DNA of 64,000 nt from Paenibacillus sp. BIHB 4019 (GTDB lineage Bacteria > Bacillota > Bacilli > Paenibacillales > Paenibacillaceae). This document shows, in pieces, positions 44,064-52,966 of this stretch. Every line of letters begins with the position of its first letter. The stretch's first letter is position 1. Location: the NCBI RefSeq assembly GCF_002741035.1, contig NZ_CP016808.1:1116001-1180000 (forward strand), read 5' to 3'. The notes beneath the pieces are model-generated. The model saw only the letters and a program-made list of their open reading frames with translations, searched no databases and had not been told where the DNA came from. The translations under genes and the position numbers were made by a program.

Positions 44064-44143
44064 TTTATAATCCCCTCCGATTGATCATATAAAGCTGCTG
44101 AAAAACAATAGGCGAGCCGAGGCCTGTCCTGTCTTAGAAGGTT

Positions 44144-44617
44144 CTATGGCTTCCATTCCATCAACATATGCATGCCCTGCTCCTCTACCTTATAGAACCC
44201 TAGCCTTTCATACAAACGGAGCGCCTCATTGCCCTGCATTACATGCAGTTGAATAGACTGCTTATTCCCAGCGGCTTCTTCCTGAAGCTCCTGCAGCAAA
44301 TACGTGCCGTAACCGGAATTGCGGAAAGCCGGCAGCAGCGCCACATTAACGAGTATCATTTTATCCGCCTTGCGAACAAGCATGCAAACCCCGATTTGGA
44401 AGTCATCCTTCATTAAGATATAGTTCTCCGCATCCGGATACTGCACCTCATAGGAGCGCTTCTGCAAATCATATTGCATGCGCAGAAAGGCCTGCTGAAA
44501 CGATTCCTCCCAGCCCCATGCTTCTACTTCTTCCTCGCGGGTACTCGCATAAACACGATATAGAAATGAATGATGCTTCTCCTCTGCCTGTGCCATATGG
44601 AGTCTGCCTGTAAGCAC
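44144..44617 (-). CDS. GNAT-family N-acetyltransferase beside the collar genes
   Basis: A 157-residue single-domain acetyltransferase. Motif A (acetyl-CoA binding) is VNVALLPAFRNSGYGTYLLQ, with the Q/RxxGxG/A loop as RNSGYG. Motif B is LHVMQGNEALRLYERLGFYK. The start is a GTG at 44617, chosen because GGAGGGG is 7 nt upstream; the internal ATG seven codons later has no ribosome site. It probably leads the three-gene collar operon. The substrate is unknown. Confidence 0.82.
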   Translation of the reverse strand: MLTGRLHMAQAEEKHHSFLYRVYASTREEEVEAWGWEESFQQAFLRMQYDLQKRSYEVQYPDAENYILMKDDFQIGVCMLVRKADKMILVNVALLPAFRNSGYGTYLLQELQEEAAGNKQSIQLHVMQGNEALRLYERLGFYKVEEQGMHMLMEWKP

Positions 44618-44750
44618 CCGTTATCCCCTCCTAAAATCAACCAGAAAGATTATTACCATATTTATCTATTCAACATCTAAATTTACAATCCTCCTTAATA
44701 TTCGACATTTTATTTTAAATTTAACTTAAATTGATCTTGAATTTAGCTTA

Positions 44751-44925
44751 AACCTGAATTACGAAAGCATAGCCTCATAAAAACATAAAAACATAAAAAC
44801 GCCCTGATCTTTAGTAAAATGGTGTTTGTCTGAACAACATCCACTCTATGCGGGAAGGGGATGTTCTATTTTTTCCGACATTCGCTATTCTTTTCGATGA
44901 TTTCGCATCCATAATAGGAAGTATT
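44751..44925. mobile_element. Truncated relic of a short inverted-repeat element
   Basis: Begins with AACCTGAATTACGAAAGC (44751-44768), identical to the end of the element at 46820, and continues with near-identical sequence (ATAGCCTCATAAAAA; CGCCCTGATCT) and a second shared block around CGACATTCGCTATTC. The right inverted-repeat end is missing. It lies in the otherwise gene-free 44618-45022 stretch, which is AT-rich and holds nothing else I recognise. Confidence 0.65.
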
Positions 44926-45022
44926 ATGAAAAATTATATTAGAACAAAAAGGACCAACCAGATAAAAATGGTTGATCTCATCATACGAAAGGGAGGATAC
45001 ATTAGAATGGGATAGGCTCTGA

Positions 45023-45412
45023 TTAAATGATTGTATAAATTTTTGAAACAGTTAGTTTAGTTGGGTAATTAATCAAAAAATCATTCAGACTTACTGATTC
45101 TGTTATCTTTCTACTTGTAACAACCTCACTAAGATGCGTATTAGTATCTGGAGTTACAGTTGCATCTAGTAAGATAATATCAAATGGCTTGGAAAGACCT
45201 TTAAATAATATAGAGAGTTCATTATAACTGTTATTATTCTCTCTAATAAAGTCACAAGAACACTGTCTGTGTATGAGGTAATAATGTTGAGGTACAGTAA
45301 CATTGAGATATTCATTAATTTGGTCTATATAGATATCATGTTTTTGTTGGTAATGAGTTAATGTGCTTGAGGGTATTTCATCATTTGTTGCTATATGTAG
45401 AAAAAAACACAA
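45023..45412 (-). CDS. Small cytosolic protein in immunity-gene position
   Basis: A 129-residue acidic protein I do not recognise, with no signal peptide. It contains one CxC (RQCSCDF). It lies directly downstream of the toxin-like pseudogene on the same strand, inside an AT-rich cassette bounded by mobile-element relics, which is where an immunity gene would sit. The start is odd: the frame begins at a TTG 11 nt after GGAGG, but an ATG four nt after that site is in a different frame that would join this one if a 7-T run lost a base (giving MNFVFFLHIATN). Either TTG is used or there is a second homopolymer frameshift. The role is inferred only from position. Confidence 0.55.
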   Translation of the reverse strand: MCFFLHIATNDEIPSSTLTHYQQKHDIYIDQINEYLNVTVPQHYYLIHRQCSCDFIRENNNSYNELSILFKGLSKPFDIILLDATVTPDTNTHLSEVVTSRKITESVSLNDFLINYPTKLTVSKIYTII

Positions 45413-45436
45413 AGTTCATTCCACCTCCAATGAGTG

Positions 45437-45465
45437 AACCCAGTGCGCAACTCTAGCACTGGGTT
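45437..45465. promoter_or_regulatory. Hairpin between toxin-like and immunity-like genes
   Basis: AACCCAGTGC and GCACTGGGTT pair perfectly around a 9-nt loop. There is no T tail in the direction of the two genes, so it is more likely an mRNA-processing or stabilising structure than a terminator for them. Confidence 0.5.
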
Positions 45466-45489
45466 TGAAATTTTTTATTAACGTAGTTA

Positions 45490-46616
45490 TTACCAAAAGG
45501 AGTGACCACCAGTTCGTACACCTAGTACAGTTGCGTGAAAGTGAGGACGATTCATAATCATCCCATTGGATGTATGACCAGGGTTGTCTTCATCTGGTTT
45601 GGTACCAAATGATATATTTGCTGCTAGCGTTTGAGCTGAAGATCTCTGTATAGACCATACATCACCACTAGCTTTAAGATGATCTGATGCCACAGCAAAA
45701 GTCATTTGATTTCCTAATAATATCCCCCCGGTCTTACGTTGTTTCTAAATGCTACAAAATGGTTGTACCCTTGCCTAATTTGAGCCGTTATTGTTGCAGC
45801 CCCTATAGCTACTCTCGAAGCATTCGCTTTGGCTGTGCTGTTGTAATATGTTCCAATTTGATTGGATATTACAGTGCTGTGAGTACTGACTTTTGTCGCG
45901 GTATAATGCCACAGTAGAGAAATTCCTACAACTAAACAAATCAAATCTGCAACTGGTAGTGGACCATCTATAGCTGAAAGGGCTCCAAGGGTAACAAGTC
46001 TAGCTGCTAATCTTGCCTCGGTTTCAACGATACCAACAGTGGAAAGTGCGACCACAGCATCACCGGTATTTATACTATAAACACCATCATTCCCCCATTC
46101 TCTGTCAGAGGCAGCTAGCACAAACAATTCTGAGGAATTAGAACCAGCTAGTACTGCTGCTTCTGAGGAGTTAAATTCAGTTTCGGGTAAAATACCAGTT
46201 AATTTATATTGTTCGTAATATTCTTGGGCAAGGGCATCAATTCTATTAAATTGTTCCTGGCTTTCTGGGGTACTCATTACTGAGAGAGTAGCTGTTTCAG
46301 TGTCTCCAAGTTTCACAGCAAGTTTTCTCATTGCTTCAGTTTGAATTAATTGTTGTTCAATTAATTTTACATCAGTTTCCGACGTTTTCAATAGTTTCTT
46401 TAGCTCTTCTAGAGTATCTGCAAACTCTGGGTTTTCTATGAGATATTCGTTTGTAAATGAGTTCGAAAATTCAATTAGATACCCTTTTGTTATACCTTCA
46501 GTTGGAATTTGGGGAGCAATATTGAGTTGGGTTTTACTTGATTCTGCACCAATTGCAGATGTTGCAGCTACGAAGAATAATGAGATTGTTAGAACAAGAC
46601 TAATTATTTTTTTCAA
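45490..46616 (-). pseudogene. Secreted toxin-like protein broken by a G-run frameshift
   Basis: The upstream frame (46616-45714, 300 aa) has a signal peptide (MKKIISLVLTISLFFVAATS), a helical region, a Gly/Ala-rich hydrophobic segment (PVADLICLVVGISLLW) and then YNHFVAFRNNVRPGGYY followed by a stop. The next frame is open across the same junction (GILLGNQMTFAVASD) and continues to GGHSFW at 45490. Adding one G to the six-base run (45724-45729 on the plus strand) joins them into one ~375-residue protein. Its last ~90 residues, ending NRPHFHATVLGVRTGGHSFW, resemble the C-terminal domains of uncharacterised secreted Bacillota toxin-like proteins (HxH plus terminal HSF/HIFW). The toxin role is inference; the frameshift is read directly. 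Confidence 0.7.
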
Positions 46617-46819
46617 GCGGCCGACACTCCATTCATTATAATATTTGGAAATTAACTCAATTTTTAATATTTTAACATGAAATTGGAAAAATACACTACT
46701 AACATTCGTCTAATCTGTGAACTTACTACAATGTAATTATTTTGATTATGTTGTATGAATTGTGTTCATTAAACGTTACTATCTAGGTACCCTCTAAGAA
46801 ACAAATGGAAAAAGAGATA

Positions 46820-47015
46820 AACCTGAATTACGAAAGCATAGCCTCATAAAAATATAAAAAATCGCCCTGATCTCTGGTAGAATAGCAGCGGTCGCCAATT
46901 CATATTTTTTTCGACATTCGCTATTCCTTTCGATGTTTACACGTCCATAAATGGATTAAATTCCAAAATATTCTTCATTAAATACTTGTTCTTATGGGCT
47001 TTCGTAATTCAGGTT
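46820..47015. mobile_element. 196-bp MITE-like element with 18-bp perfect inverted repeats
   Basis: AACCTGAATTACGAAAGC (46820-46837) and its exact complement (46998-47015) bound a non-coding 196-bp element. Its first ~80 bp and an internal block match the relic at 44751. No transposase is present; it looks like an internally deleted insertion sequence. No clear target duplication was found. The 46617-47123 gap otherwise holds the AT-rich upstream region of the toxin-like gene and the terminator below. Confidence 0.75.
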
Positions 47016-47025
47016 CAATCACCAG

Positions 47026-47059
47026 CAAAAAAAAGAACCCCTTGGAATCAAGGGGTTCT
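47026..47059 (-). terminator. Terminator of the exopolysaccharide operon
   Basis: GAACCCCTTG pairs with CAAGGGGTTC around GAAT, followed on the minus strand by eight T. Confidence 0.9.
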
Positions 47060-47123
47060 CTATAACTTTCTATCCGCCTGATTGCTATCCAATCGGCAGT
47101 TGTCTTCCCATTATCCTTCTAGC

Positions 47124-47978
47124 TTACACATCATACTCCAGCTGCTTCCGCGCCTGCACGATGAAATCAAGCGGCGTCGGGATTGCTTCCGGCTCATATT
47201 GCAGCGCTCCGATTTTCAGGCTCAGCTCTACCTTGTATTTATGCGAAAACTCGGCGGAATTAAACTCCTGGATTTTATGCCGCAAGCGCTCAATGACAAT
47301 ATTTGCCCCTTGGCGGTCTGTAAACAGCAGCAGCCCCCAAGTCGGATTATCCTTGCTCAGCATATAAATCGAATCATTCGTCCGAATGCTCGTCTGGCTC
47401 ATCTGCGAAAGCTCGAAGATCGCTTCCGTCATCCGTTCCTCGCTGACCATCCGCCGCAGCTCATCCCAATATTTCACGTTCACAACAAGCAGTGTGAGCG
47501 GAATTTGATACCGGGTAGACAGCGCCATGAAGACGGCGGCATCATTTTGGAACGAGCGGCTGTTGCGCAGATTCGTATTTTCATCCATCGTCGCCAGCCG
47601 GCTGTTCGTTTTCTTGAGCTGTTCATTTTCGATTTGGAGCTGTCTGCCTGCAAGTGTAAACATCCACGTCACCAAGGTGAATACCGGCGTCATGACGAGC
47701 CAGAAATAATTGCCGCTGCTGACCGCCTCTCCCCCTACAAGCGTTCCATACAGCGTATAAGTACCGAAGCCAAAAATAAACACAATGTTGAGAATGAGCC
47801 CTGTCGTTACATTCGTGAAATACGTAATGATCGCAATCAGGAAAGCGACATTTAGAAAAATAACATTTTGCAAATAACGGTCAGGATCTCCCGCTGTAAA
47901 TACGATGCAAATGAAGCTGACGACGATGAGCAGCAGGAAGCCGCTGTCGGAAATTAGACTGCTCTGATTACGCCTCAT
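47124..47978 (-). CDS. Degenerate GGDEF membrane protein (YdaK-like c-di-GMP receptor)
   Basis: A ~284-residue protein. Four hydrophobic segments (to about residue 112) and a short coiled linker precede a GGDEF-fold domain. The N-terminal motif is NLRNSRSF (for GLxNRRxF), but the catalytic GGDEF is replaced by KDNPTW, so cyclase activity is not expected. The inhibitory I-site RxxD is kept as RTND five residues before that position, exactly where c-di-GMP binds. This matches YdaK of B. subtilis, a c-di-GMP receptor that activates the ydaJ-N exopolysaccharide system. ATG 47978 overlaps the BcsB-like stop by 11 nt with GGGGTG 6 nt upstream; GTG 47987 is possible. It is last in the operon, with a terminator after it. 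Confidence 0.85.
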   Translation of the reverse strand: MRRNQSSLISDSGFLLLIVVSFICIVFTAGDPDRYLQNVIFLNVAFLIAIITYFTNVTTGLILNIVFIFGFGTYTLYGTLVGGEAVSSGNYFWLVMTPVFTLVTWMFTLAGRQLQIENEQLKKTNSRLATMDENTNLRNSRSFQNDAAVFMALSTRYQIPLTLLVVNVKYWDELRRMVSEERMTEAIFELSQMSQTSIRTNDSIYMLSKDNPTWGLLLFTDRQGANIVIERLRHKIQEFNSAEFSHKYKVELSLKIGALQYEPEAIPTPLDFIVQARKQLEYDV

Positions 47979-50067
47979 CGCGATCACCCCGTCTTCTGCG
48001 ATATTTGCGAGCTAGGAAAATCAGCGATACGAGCACCAGCACCATAACAAGTGCTGCTGCAATTACGAAGCTGAGCACATCGGTGCGTTCCATCGCATTG
48101 CTAATGACGGAGGCTTGCTCGGGCTCGGCTTCTTTTTTGAAACGAAATGCGTTAATGTTGCCGTCCTTGTCCGTCGATACGCCATCGCCGAACACCTTCC
48201 ATACCGTTCCTTGGCTGGCGACCAGCTTCGAGGCTAGATAATAATATTCCGAGTCTGCCCCAGTAACGGCGAGCAAGCCATGTCCCGCTTCATACGGGGA
48301 ATCAATTAGCTGCAAAGTTCCGATACGCTTGCCGTAATCGGAGTCGATGCTCATTTTCTCATTGGACTGCAAGCCAGCGCCATTCGCATCATATTTGAAG
48401 TACAGCGCATCATTATGATCACGAATGACCTTGTTGCTTTGGAAGGTCCCAATCGCGATGACGTTGCGGGCCTTCAAAACATCAGCAGCGACATCATCAT
48501 TATAAAAGAGAACGTCTCCTGTGTTGCCCTCTGCATATTGGCCGAGCAGATTAAACAGGTTGGCTACCGTACGATACGTGTAGGAATCGCGCTCCTGCGG
48601 CAGCACGACCGCTACCTGGTTAAATGCTCCATCCCTTAAAAAGGGATACGGATAGTTGTTGAACAACAGCTCCGTCCGATCCTTCGTATTCAATTGCAGC
48701 ATGGAATCCTTCGTCACGAAAGCCCACGGCATTTGGTTCTGATTTTGCACGCAAACGGCATTTTTCAGCTCTAGATCAAAGGCGACAACGACGGAAAAGT
48801 TGCCGGAAATGTCCAGATTTTTCGGAATTGGCAATGTAATCGAATCGCCATTTGCCAGCTCCTCCGTCAGCTTCTTGCTGCCGATAGGCGTATTGTTGAT
48901 GAGCACCGTCACCATCGAACGGTCAAAATCCAAGTTTTTCGCATAACGGAAATCGAGACTGATTTTGCTTGCGTCAGCGATGGAACGATTGGCTGGCAGC
49001 GACACAAAATAAGCTTTCTCCTGATGGCGCGGGCCCTTCAGCTCGTCGCCTGATTCGGTCAAAACGACATTGCGGCTAATGTTGACCACAGGCGTCGAGA
49101 CATCGGTGCTCTCATCGACGATTTTGCGGTCGGAGCTCAGCTGGCTCATCAATGCCTGATTCGCCACAAGGCGGCTTGCCTTCACGAGCAGCGCCTCATC
49201 CTTCGCGGTTACAACGAGCGCCCATTGCTCGCCTTGGCGCACAAGCTGAATCAGCGCTTTACCGTTCAAATCCGGTGTGCCGACAGCTGTCTTCAGCCCG
49301 CTTGGAAGCTGGTCATACAAGGCAACAGCCGTAACGAGCTTTTTGCCTGCATAATATTCATCATCGAAGGCAAGCAGCGGAATCGCCTTGTCCTGAAGCG
49401 TATTCGCCTTGGCAAAGCCAGACAGCGCGTAGACGGCCGCTTCCATTTCTTTCGCGGAAGCCTGCGCCGGCACTGCAATCGTATTCAAGCTTTTGCTGAC
49501 CGTGTCGAGGCTTGTAAAGCGCTCATTAAAATCGCGGATAGAGCCGTCCAGCGGCTTGCTTACATAACGAACATCCACGCTGGAGCTGCTGTATAGCTGG
49601 AGCCAATTGTCCCGCTCCTCATCAGGCGAACAGATTTGATCATTGATAATCGTCTGAATGCTTCCTTCTGTCGACAGCGTGTTTGTGCCTTCCGCCAGCA
49701 GCTCGCGAGGAATCGTCACGCTTAGGCGCTGCTTTTTCTCTACTGTGCGATCCGGGCGGAACGAATAGAAGGCTACGCCATTGATCGCCAAAGTGACGCT
49801 GGAACGGTCCTTATCGGCGAGCTGCGACACCTTATAGTCCATATTGACGACGACGCTGCTCACATTCCAATAGGACGGTATTTGAAAAAAGTCCTGGCGC
49901 GTCGCCATCACACCCGACATGGATGTATCTGCTGTAATGAATGGAATATCATAGCTCTCTGTTCCCGGTGCCTCTGCTGCGCTTGCTGTTGCTGCTCCAA
50001 GCTGGCCCAGCTGTCCAAGCAGCAGCGCCATGCATATGAAGGTAATGACAAATATGCGTCTTTTCAT
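47968..50067 (-). CDS. BcsB-like exopolysaccharide synthase subunit (YdaN-like)
   Basis: A 699-residue protein with a signal peptide (MKRRIFVITFICMALLLGQL), two repeated modules of jelly-roll plus flavodoxin-like domains typical of BcsB, and a C-terminal membrane anchor (VLSFVIAAALVMVLVLVSLI) with a basic tail. It probably sits outside the membrane beside the GT2 synthase and guides the emerging glucan-like polymer. ATG 50067 is preceded by GGAGGAG; the longer frame to 50109 would overlap the synthase gene. There is a 17-nt gap to the synthase stop. It corresponds to ydaN in Bacillus. Confidence 0.87.
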   Translation of the reverse strand: MKRRIFVITFICMALLLGQLGQLGAATASAAEAPGTESYDIPFITADTSMSGVMATRQDFFQIPSYWNVSSVVVNMDYKVSQLADKDRSSVTLAINGVAFYSFRPDRTVEKKQRLSVTIPRELLAEGTNTLSTEGSIQTIINDQICSPDEERDNWLQLYSSSSVDVRYVSKPLDGSIRDFNERFTSLDTVSKSLNTIAVPAQASAKEMEAAVYALSGFAKANTLQDKAIPLLAFDDEYYAGKKLVTAVALYDQLPSGLKTAVGTPDLNGKALIQLVRQGEQWALVVTAKDEALLVKASRLVANQALMSQLSSDRKIVDESTDVSTPVVNISRNVVLTESGDELKGPRHQEKAYFVSLPANRSIADASKISLDFRYAKNLDFDRSMVTVLINNTPIGSKKLTEELANGDSITLPIPKNLDISGNFSVVVAFDLELKNAVCVQNQNQMPWAFVTKDSMLQLNTKDRTELLFNNYPYPFLRDGAFNQVAVVLPQERDSYTYRTVANLFNLLGQYAEGNTGDVLFYNDDVAADVLKARNVIAIGTFQSNKVIRDHNDALYFKYDANGAGLQSNEKMSIDSDYGKRIGTLQLIDSPYEAGHGLLAVTGADSEYYYLASKLVASQGTVWKVFGDGVSTDKDGNINAFRFKKEAEPEQASVISNAMERTDVLSFVIAAALVMVLVLVSLIFLARKYRRRRGDRDEA

Positions 50068-50084
50068 GATGCTCTCCTCCAGCT

Positions 50085-51335
50085 TTAATAACGTTCGGTT
50101 TTGTACCATTTTGCTTCGCGCTTAAATACTAAATCCTTGAGATACGTATATAGGCCGTAAGCGGCAACAACCATCCACATTTGGCAATAGGATACGTACA
50201 TCAGCATAATAATCCACACATTGGACAGCCTTAGCTCGCCTTTCTCCGTCGTTAGCGTAATATAAGTGCCTACAATAAACAGCGTGACCGCCAGCACCCA
50301 GAGAAAGGAGCTGAAGCCGGCGATCGTCGTATGTACGTAACCTAAGGCATGAAGTATGAGCAGCAGGTCCGACATAACGAGCGACGTGAGAAGCAGAAAA
50401 TAAATCGATAAAAAGTATAAAATATCAAAGCGGATGTTCGTCGCCGAGCGGTCAAACAGCAAAGGAATATTTTTCACAATGACATAAATGTTGCCCTTCG
50501 CCCAGCGCGTTCGCTGCTTGAACCACACTTTGACCGTTTGCGGCTCCTGCTCCCAGGTGACGGCCTTCGGCTGAAATTTGATTCGGTACCCCATCATGTA
50601 AATACGGAAGCTGATCTCGGTATCCTCGGCAATCGCCTTCACATCCCAGCCGCCAATCCGCTCGACGATATGGCGCCACATAATGAAGTTCGTTCCCGGT
50701 ATCGTGCAAAGCTTGAACAGCTTCCATCTGCCCGCCTGCGCCATCCATTGGAAGGAAAGCGTCTCTATGTTAATGAAACGGGTAAGCAGATTCGTATCGC
50801 GGTTGCGTGTTCGGAACTTTCCGATGACCGCGCCCAGCGTATCATCATTCGTAATTTCACCGACCAGATAGCGAAGCGCTGTGCGCTCCGGCGTATTGTC
50901 CGCATCATATATGGCGATCAGCTCGCCGCGGCTTTGCTGAAAGCCAATGTTGAGCGCATTCGACTTGCCCTTGCCGCCTGTCACCTTGTCGGTGTTGATA
51001 ACAATTAAATGGCGTCCCGCGTATCTGGCCTGTACCTCGGCAAGCAGCGCCGCGCTATTATCCGAGGAATTATCGTTAATGACGATAATTTCGTAGCGGT
51101 CATGCGGATAATCAAGCGCCAACAGCGACTCTACTGTCTTCGTAATGACCTTGCCCTCATTGTGGGCCGGAACCATAATGGTGACGAAGGGGGTCTCCCC
51201 CTTGATTTCCGGTACAGGCTTCCCTTCGCTCTGAATATAAAATAAATATCCGGCGATTATCAGCACCACATTGACGAGCAGTAGCGACCAAATACAGATA
51301 ACGGCAATCAACATGAGGATGTCTGCGATTGTCAT
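50085..51335 (-). CDS. GT2 processive glycosyltransferase (YdaM / BcsA-like)
   Basis: A 416-residue membrane polysaccharide synthase. An N-terminal transmembrane segment is followed by the GT2 domain with VPAHNEG, the UDP-binding DxD in YDADNTPE, the catalytic TED-like motif in AEDTEISFR and QxxRW as QRTRWAKG. Three or four C-terminal transmembrane helices form the export channel. It polymerises and translocates an exopolysaccharide from a nucleotide sugar. It lacks a PilZ domain, so c-di-GMP must act through the YdaK-like partner. AAGGAG precedes the ATG. Confidence 0.92.
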   Translation of the reverse strand: MTIADILMLIAVICIWSLLLVNVVLIIAGYLFYIQSEGKPVPEIKGETPFVTIMVPAHNEGKVITKTVESLLALDYPHDRYEIIVINDNSSDNSAALLAEVQARYAGRHLIVINTDKVTGGKGKSNALNIGFQQSRGELIAIYDADNTPERTALRYLVGEITNDDTLGAVIGKFRTRNRDTNLLTRFINIETLSFQWMAQAGRWKLFKLCTIPGTNFIMWRHIVERIGGWDVKAIAEDTEISFRIYMMGYRIKFQPKAVTWEQEPQTVKVWFKQRTRWAKGNIYVIVKNIPLLFDRSATNIRFDILYFLSIYFLLLTSLVMSDLLLILHALGYVHTTIAGFSSFLWVLAVTLFIVGTYITLTTEKGELRLSNVWIIMLMYVSYCQMWMVVAAYGLYTYLKDLVFKREAKWYKTERY

Positions 51336-51345
51336 AGCTGTCTCC

Positions 51346-52962
51346 TTATTTGAAGTATTTGCGTCTGTACAGTCGGTATCCGATCATAAAGAGGAAGCCG
51401 AATATGAAGAGCGACACAATAATAATGACGATAAAAATTTTATTTTGCACATTAAACAAGGTGGTAAAGCTTACCGTGCCCTTATCTGCATATTCATAAT
51501 CAGAGCTGACCTGCCGCAGCGCATCATTCAAGGTTACCGCTTGACCGTTAATGGTCATATGGCCGCCTTGCGACAGAATGACATGCGCCTCGGTTCGCAC
51601 CTCATGGCCTTGTTGCTTATAATCTGCGAAGGTCATCCAGCTCTCCGTAATGCTGGCGAGATCGGCGCTCAGCTGCGCTTCGTTTTCAGCAAAATCATAC
51701 GTCAGTGCCGTATTCATCGGAAGCGGCTCCCAAGCCTTGCCCTCACGGTCAAAGCTGGCAAGATAGCTCGGGCTTATGCTGTAAAGCGACGACGCAAAAG
51801 GCTTGGAAACGTTCGACTGCGAACGGTACATCAGCTTCTTATTAGGCAGCAGCACCGCCGAATTAAAGAAGCCCATGCCATCCACAGCGTATTCCTTATC
51901 GTAGGACCAATACATTTCCGCTCCCATGCCAAGCGGCGCAATGCCGTAAGCCGCTAATACGTCAATGAATGAGGTCATCTTCGTTTTCAGCGTCTGGTCA
52001 TTTTGACCAATGGTTGAAGCCACGACTGGCGCATTGACCAGCACAGATCCGTTTCGCGACTGCACATACTTCAACGTTTCCAAATAGCGCTTCATCGCTG
52101 GAAACTCCGAATTGCTGAATACCGGCTGGACACTTATCGCAAAAGGAATGCCCGCATCATACAAAGTATCGGCCATTTGGGCCAAAAGCGTTAAATCCGA
52201 AAACGGGTAAATTTCCTTAAAAAGCAAGTAGGTTTGCCCCGGCTCGGCAAGTCCCAGCCAATCCTTCAGCACATACGACATCGCCAGCTCGCTCAAATTC
52301 CCCTTCTGAAAATAAGGCACATATGCCGTATGCTCATTCCGCGCCGCGTAGGGGGAGCTTCCGTCCGCCCCGCTATTTTGCTTGGGGGTAAAGCTTCCGT
52401 AGGCCTCGGCCTGAGGATTCACCGAAGGATTTGCTGTCGTCTGCTCCATCACGATGTACGGAGTGTTTTGCACACGCACCGCCTCATCTGAAAATGGGCC
52501 AATCGCAAGCCGCATCGTTTCCTCGCTCGGCGTTTGTTCGATGGCAATATGCAGCGATTGCTGCTGCGGAGCAGGCAATTCCTCGCCGATGTGAAAATAA
52601 TCGCCCCGATAGGCTATCCTATCCTGAACAAAAGCGGCATTCGTCAGCTCCATATCAGCTGCATTTCGCACCAGAATCGCCTTGCTATACTGCTCCAGCA
52701 TGCCGCCTGAGTAACCATCTACGGAGAGGAGTGTCACCTGCGCTCCGAATGCCGCAAGCTGCTGCTGCAGCGCCTCGACATTGCCAGCCTTTGGCGAGTC
52801 CTTGGCCAAGCTGTCATAGAGCAGCAGCACGCGGATCGGCTCCGCCTCTCTTTCTGCCGCAGCAGCGAGAGAAGAAATGGAAGAGCTATAAAGCAAACAG
52901 AGCAACAGCAGCAGGTTCAATAGTATTTTCGGTAATGGTTGTCTACATTTGCTTTTTTTCAC
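51346..52962 (-). CDS. DUF2334 membrane protein (YdaL-like, polysaccharide deacetylase fold)
   Basis: A 538-residue exported protein with a signal peptide (residues 1-35), an N-terminal DUF2194/flavodoxin-like region (VLLLYDSLAKDSP), then a DUF2334 TIM-barrel related to polysaccharide deacetylases (FKEIYPFSDLTLLAQMADTL; PFAISVQPVF). A C-terminal transmembrane anchor and short basic tail finish it. It probably modifies the exopolysaccharide outside the cell. It starts with a GTG 4 nt after the previous stop, with GAAGG just upstream. It corresponds to ydaL. Some metal-ligand positions of true deacetylases are not obvious, so activity is uncertain. Confidence 0.83.
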   Translation of the reverse strand: MKKSKCRQPLPKILLNLLLLLCLLYSSSISSLAAAAEREAEPIRVLLLYDSLAKDSPKAGNVEALQQQLAAFGAQVTLLSVDGYSGGMLEQYSKAILVRNAADMELTNAAFVQDRIAYRGDYFHIGEELPAPQQQSLHIAIEQTPSEETMRLAIGPFSDEAVRVQNTPYIVMEQTTANPSVNPQAEAYGSFTPKQNSGADGSSPYAARNEHTAYVPYFQKGNLSELAMSYVLKDWLGLAEPGQTYLLFKEIYPFSDLTLLAQMADTLYDAGIPFAISVQPVFSNSEFPAMKRYLETLKYVQSRNGSVLVNAPVVASTIGQNDQTLKTKMTSFIDVLAAYGIAPLGMGAEMYWSYDKEYAVDGMGFFNSAVLLPNKKLMYRSQSNVSKPFASSLYSISPSYLASFDREGKAWEPLPMNTALTYDFAENEAQLSADLASITESWMTFADYKQQGHEVRTEAHVILSQGGHMTINGQAVTLNDALRQVSSDYEYADKGTVSFTTLFNVQNKIFIVIIIVSLFIFGFLFMIGYRLYRRKYFK

Positions 52963-52966
52963 CTTC

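Noticed and set aside
44751..47015. Composite transposon
   Set aside because: The two flanking elements share one end in direct orientation, but neither encodes a transposase, one is truncated and no target duplication was found; described only as relic-flanked.
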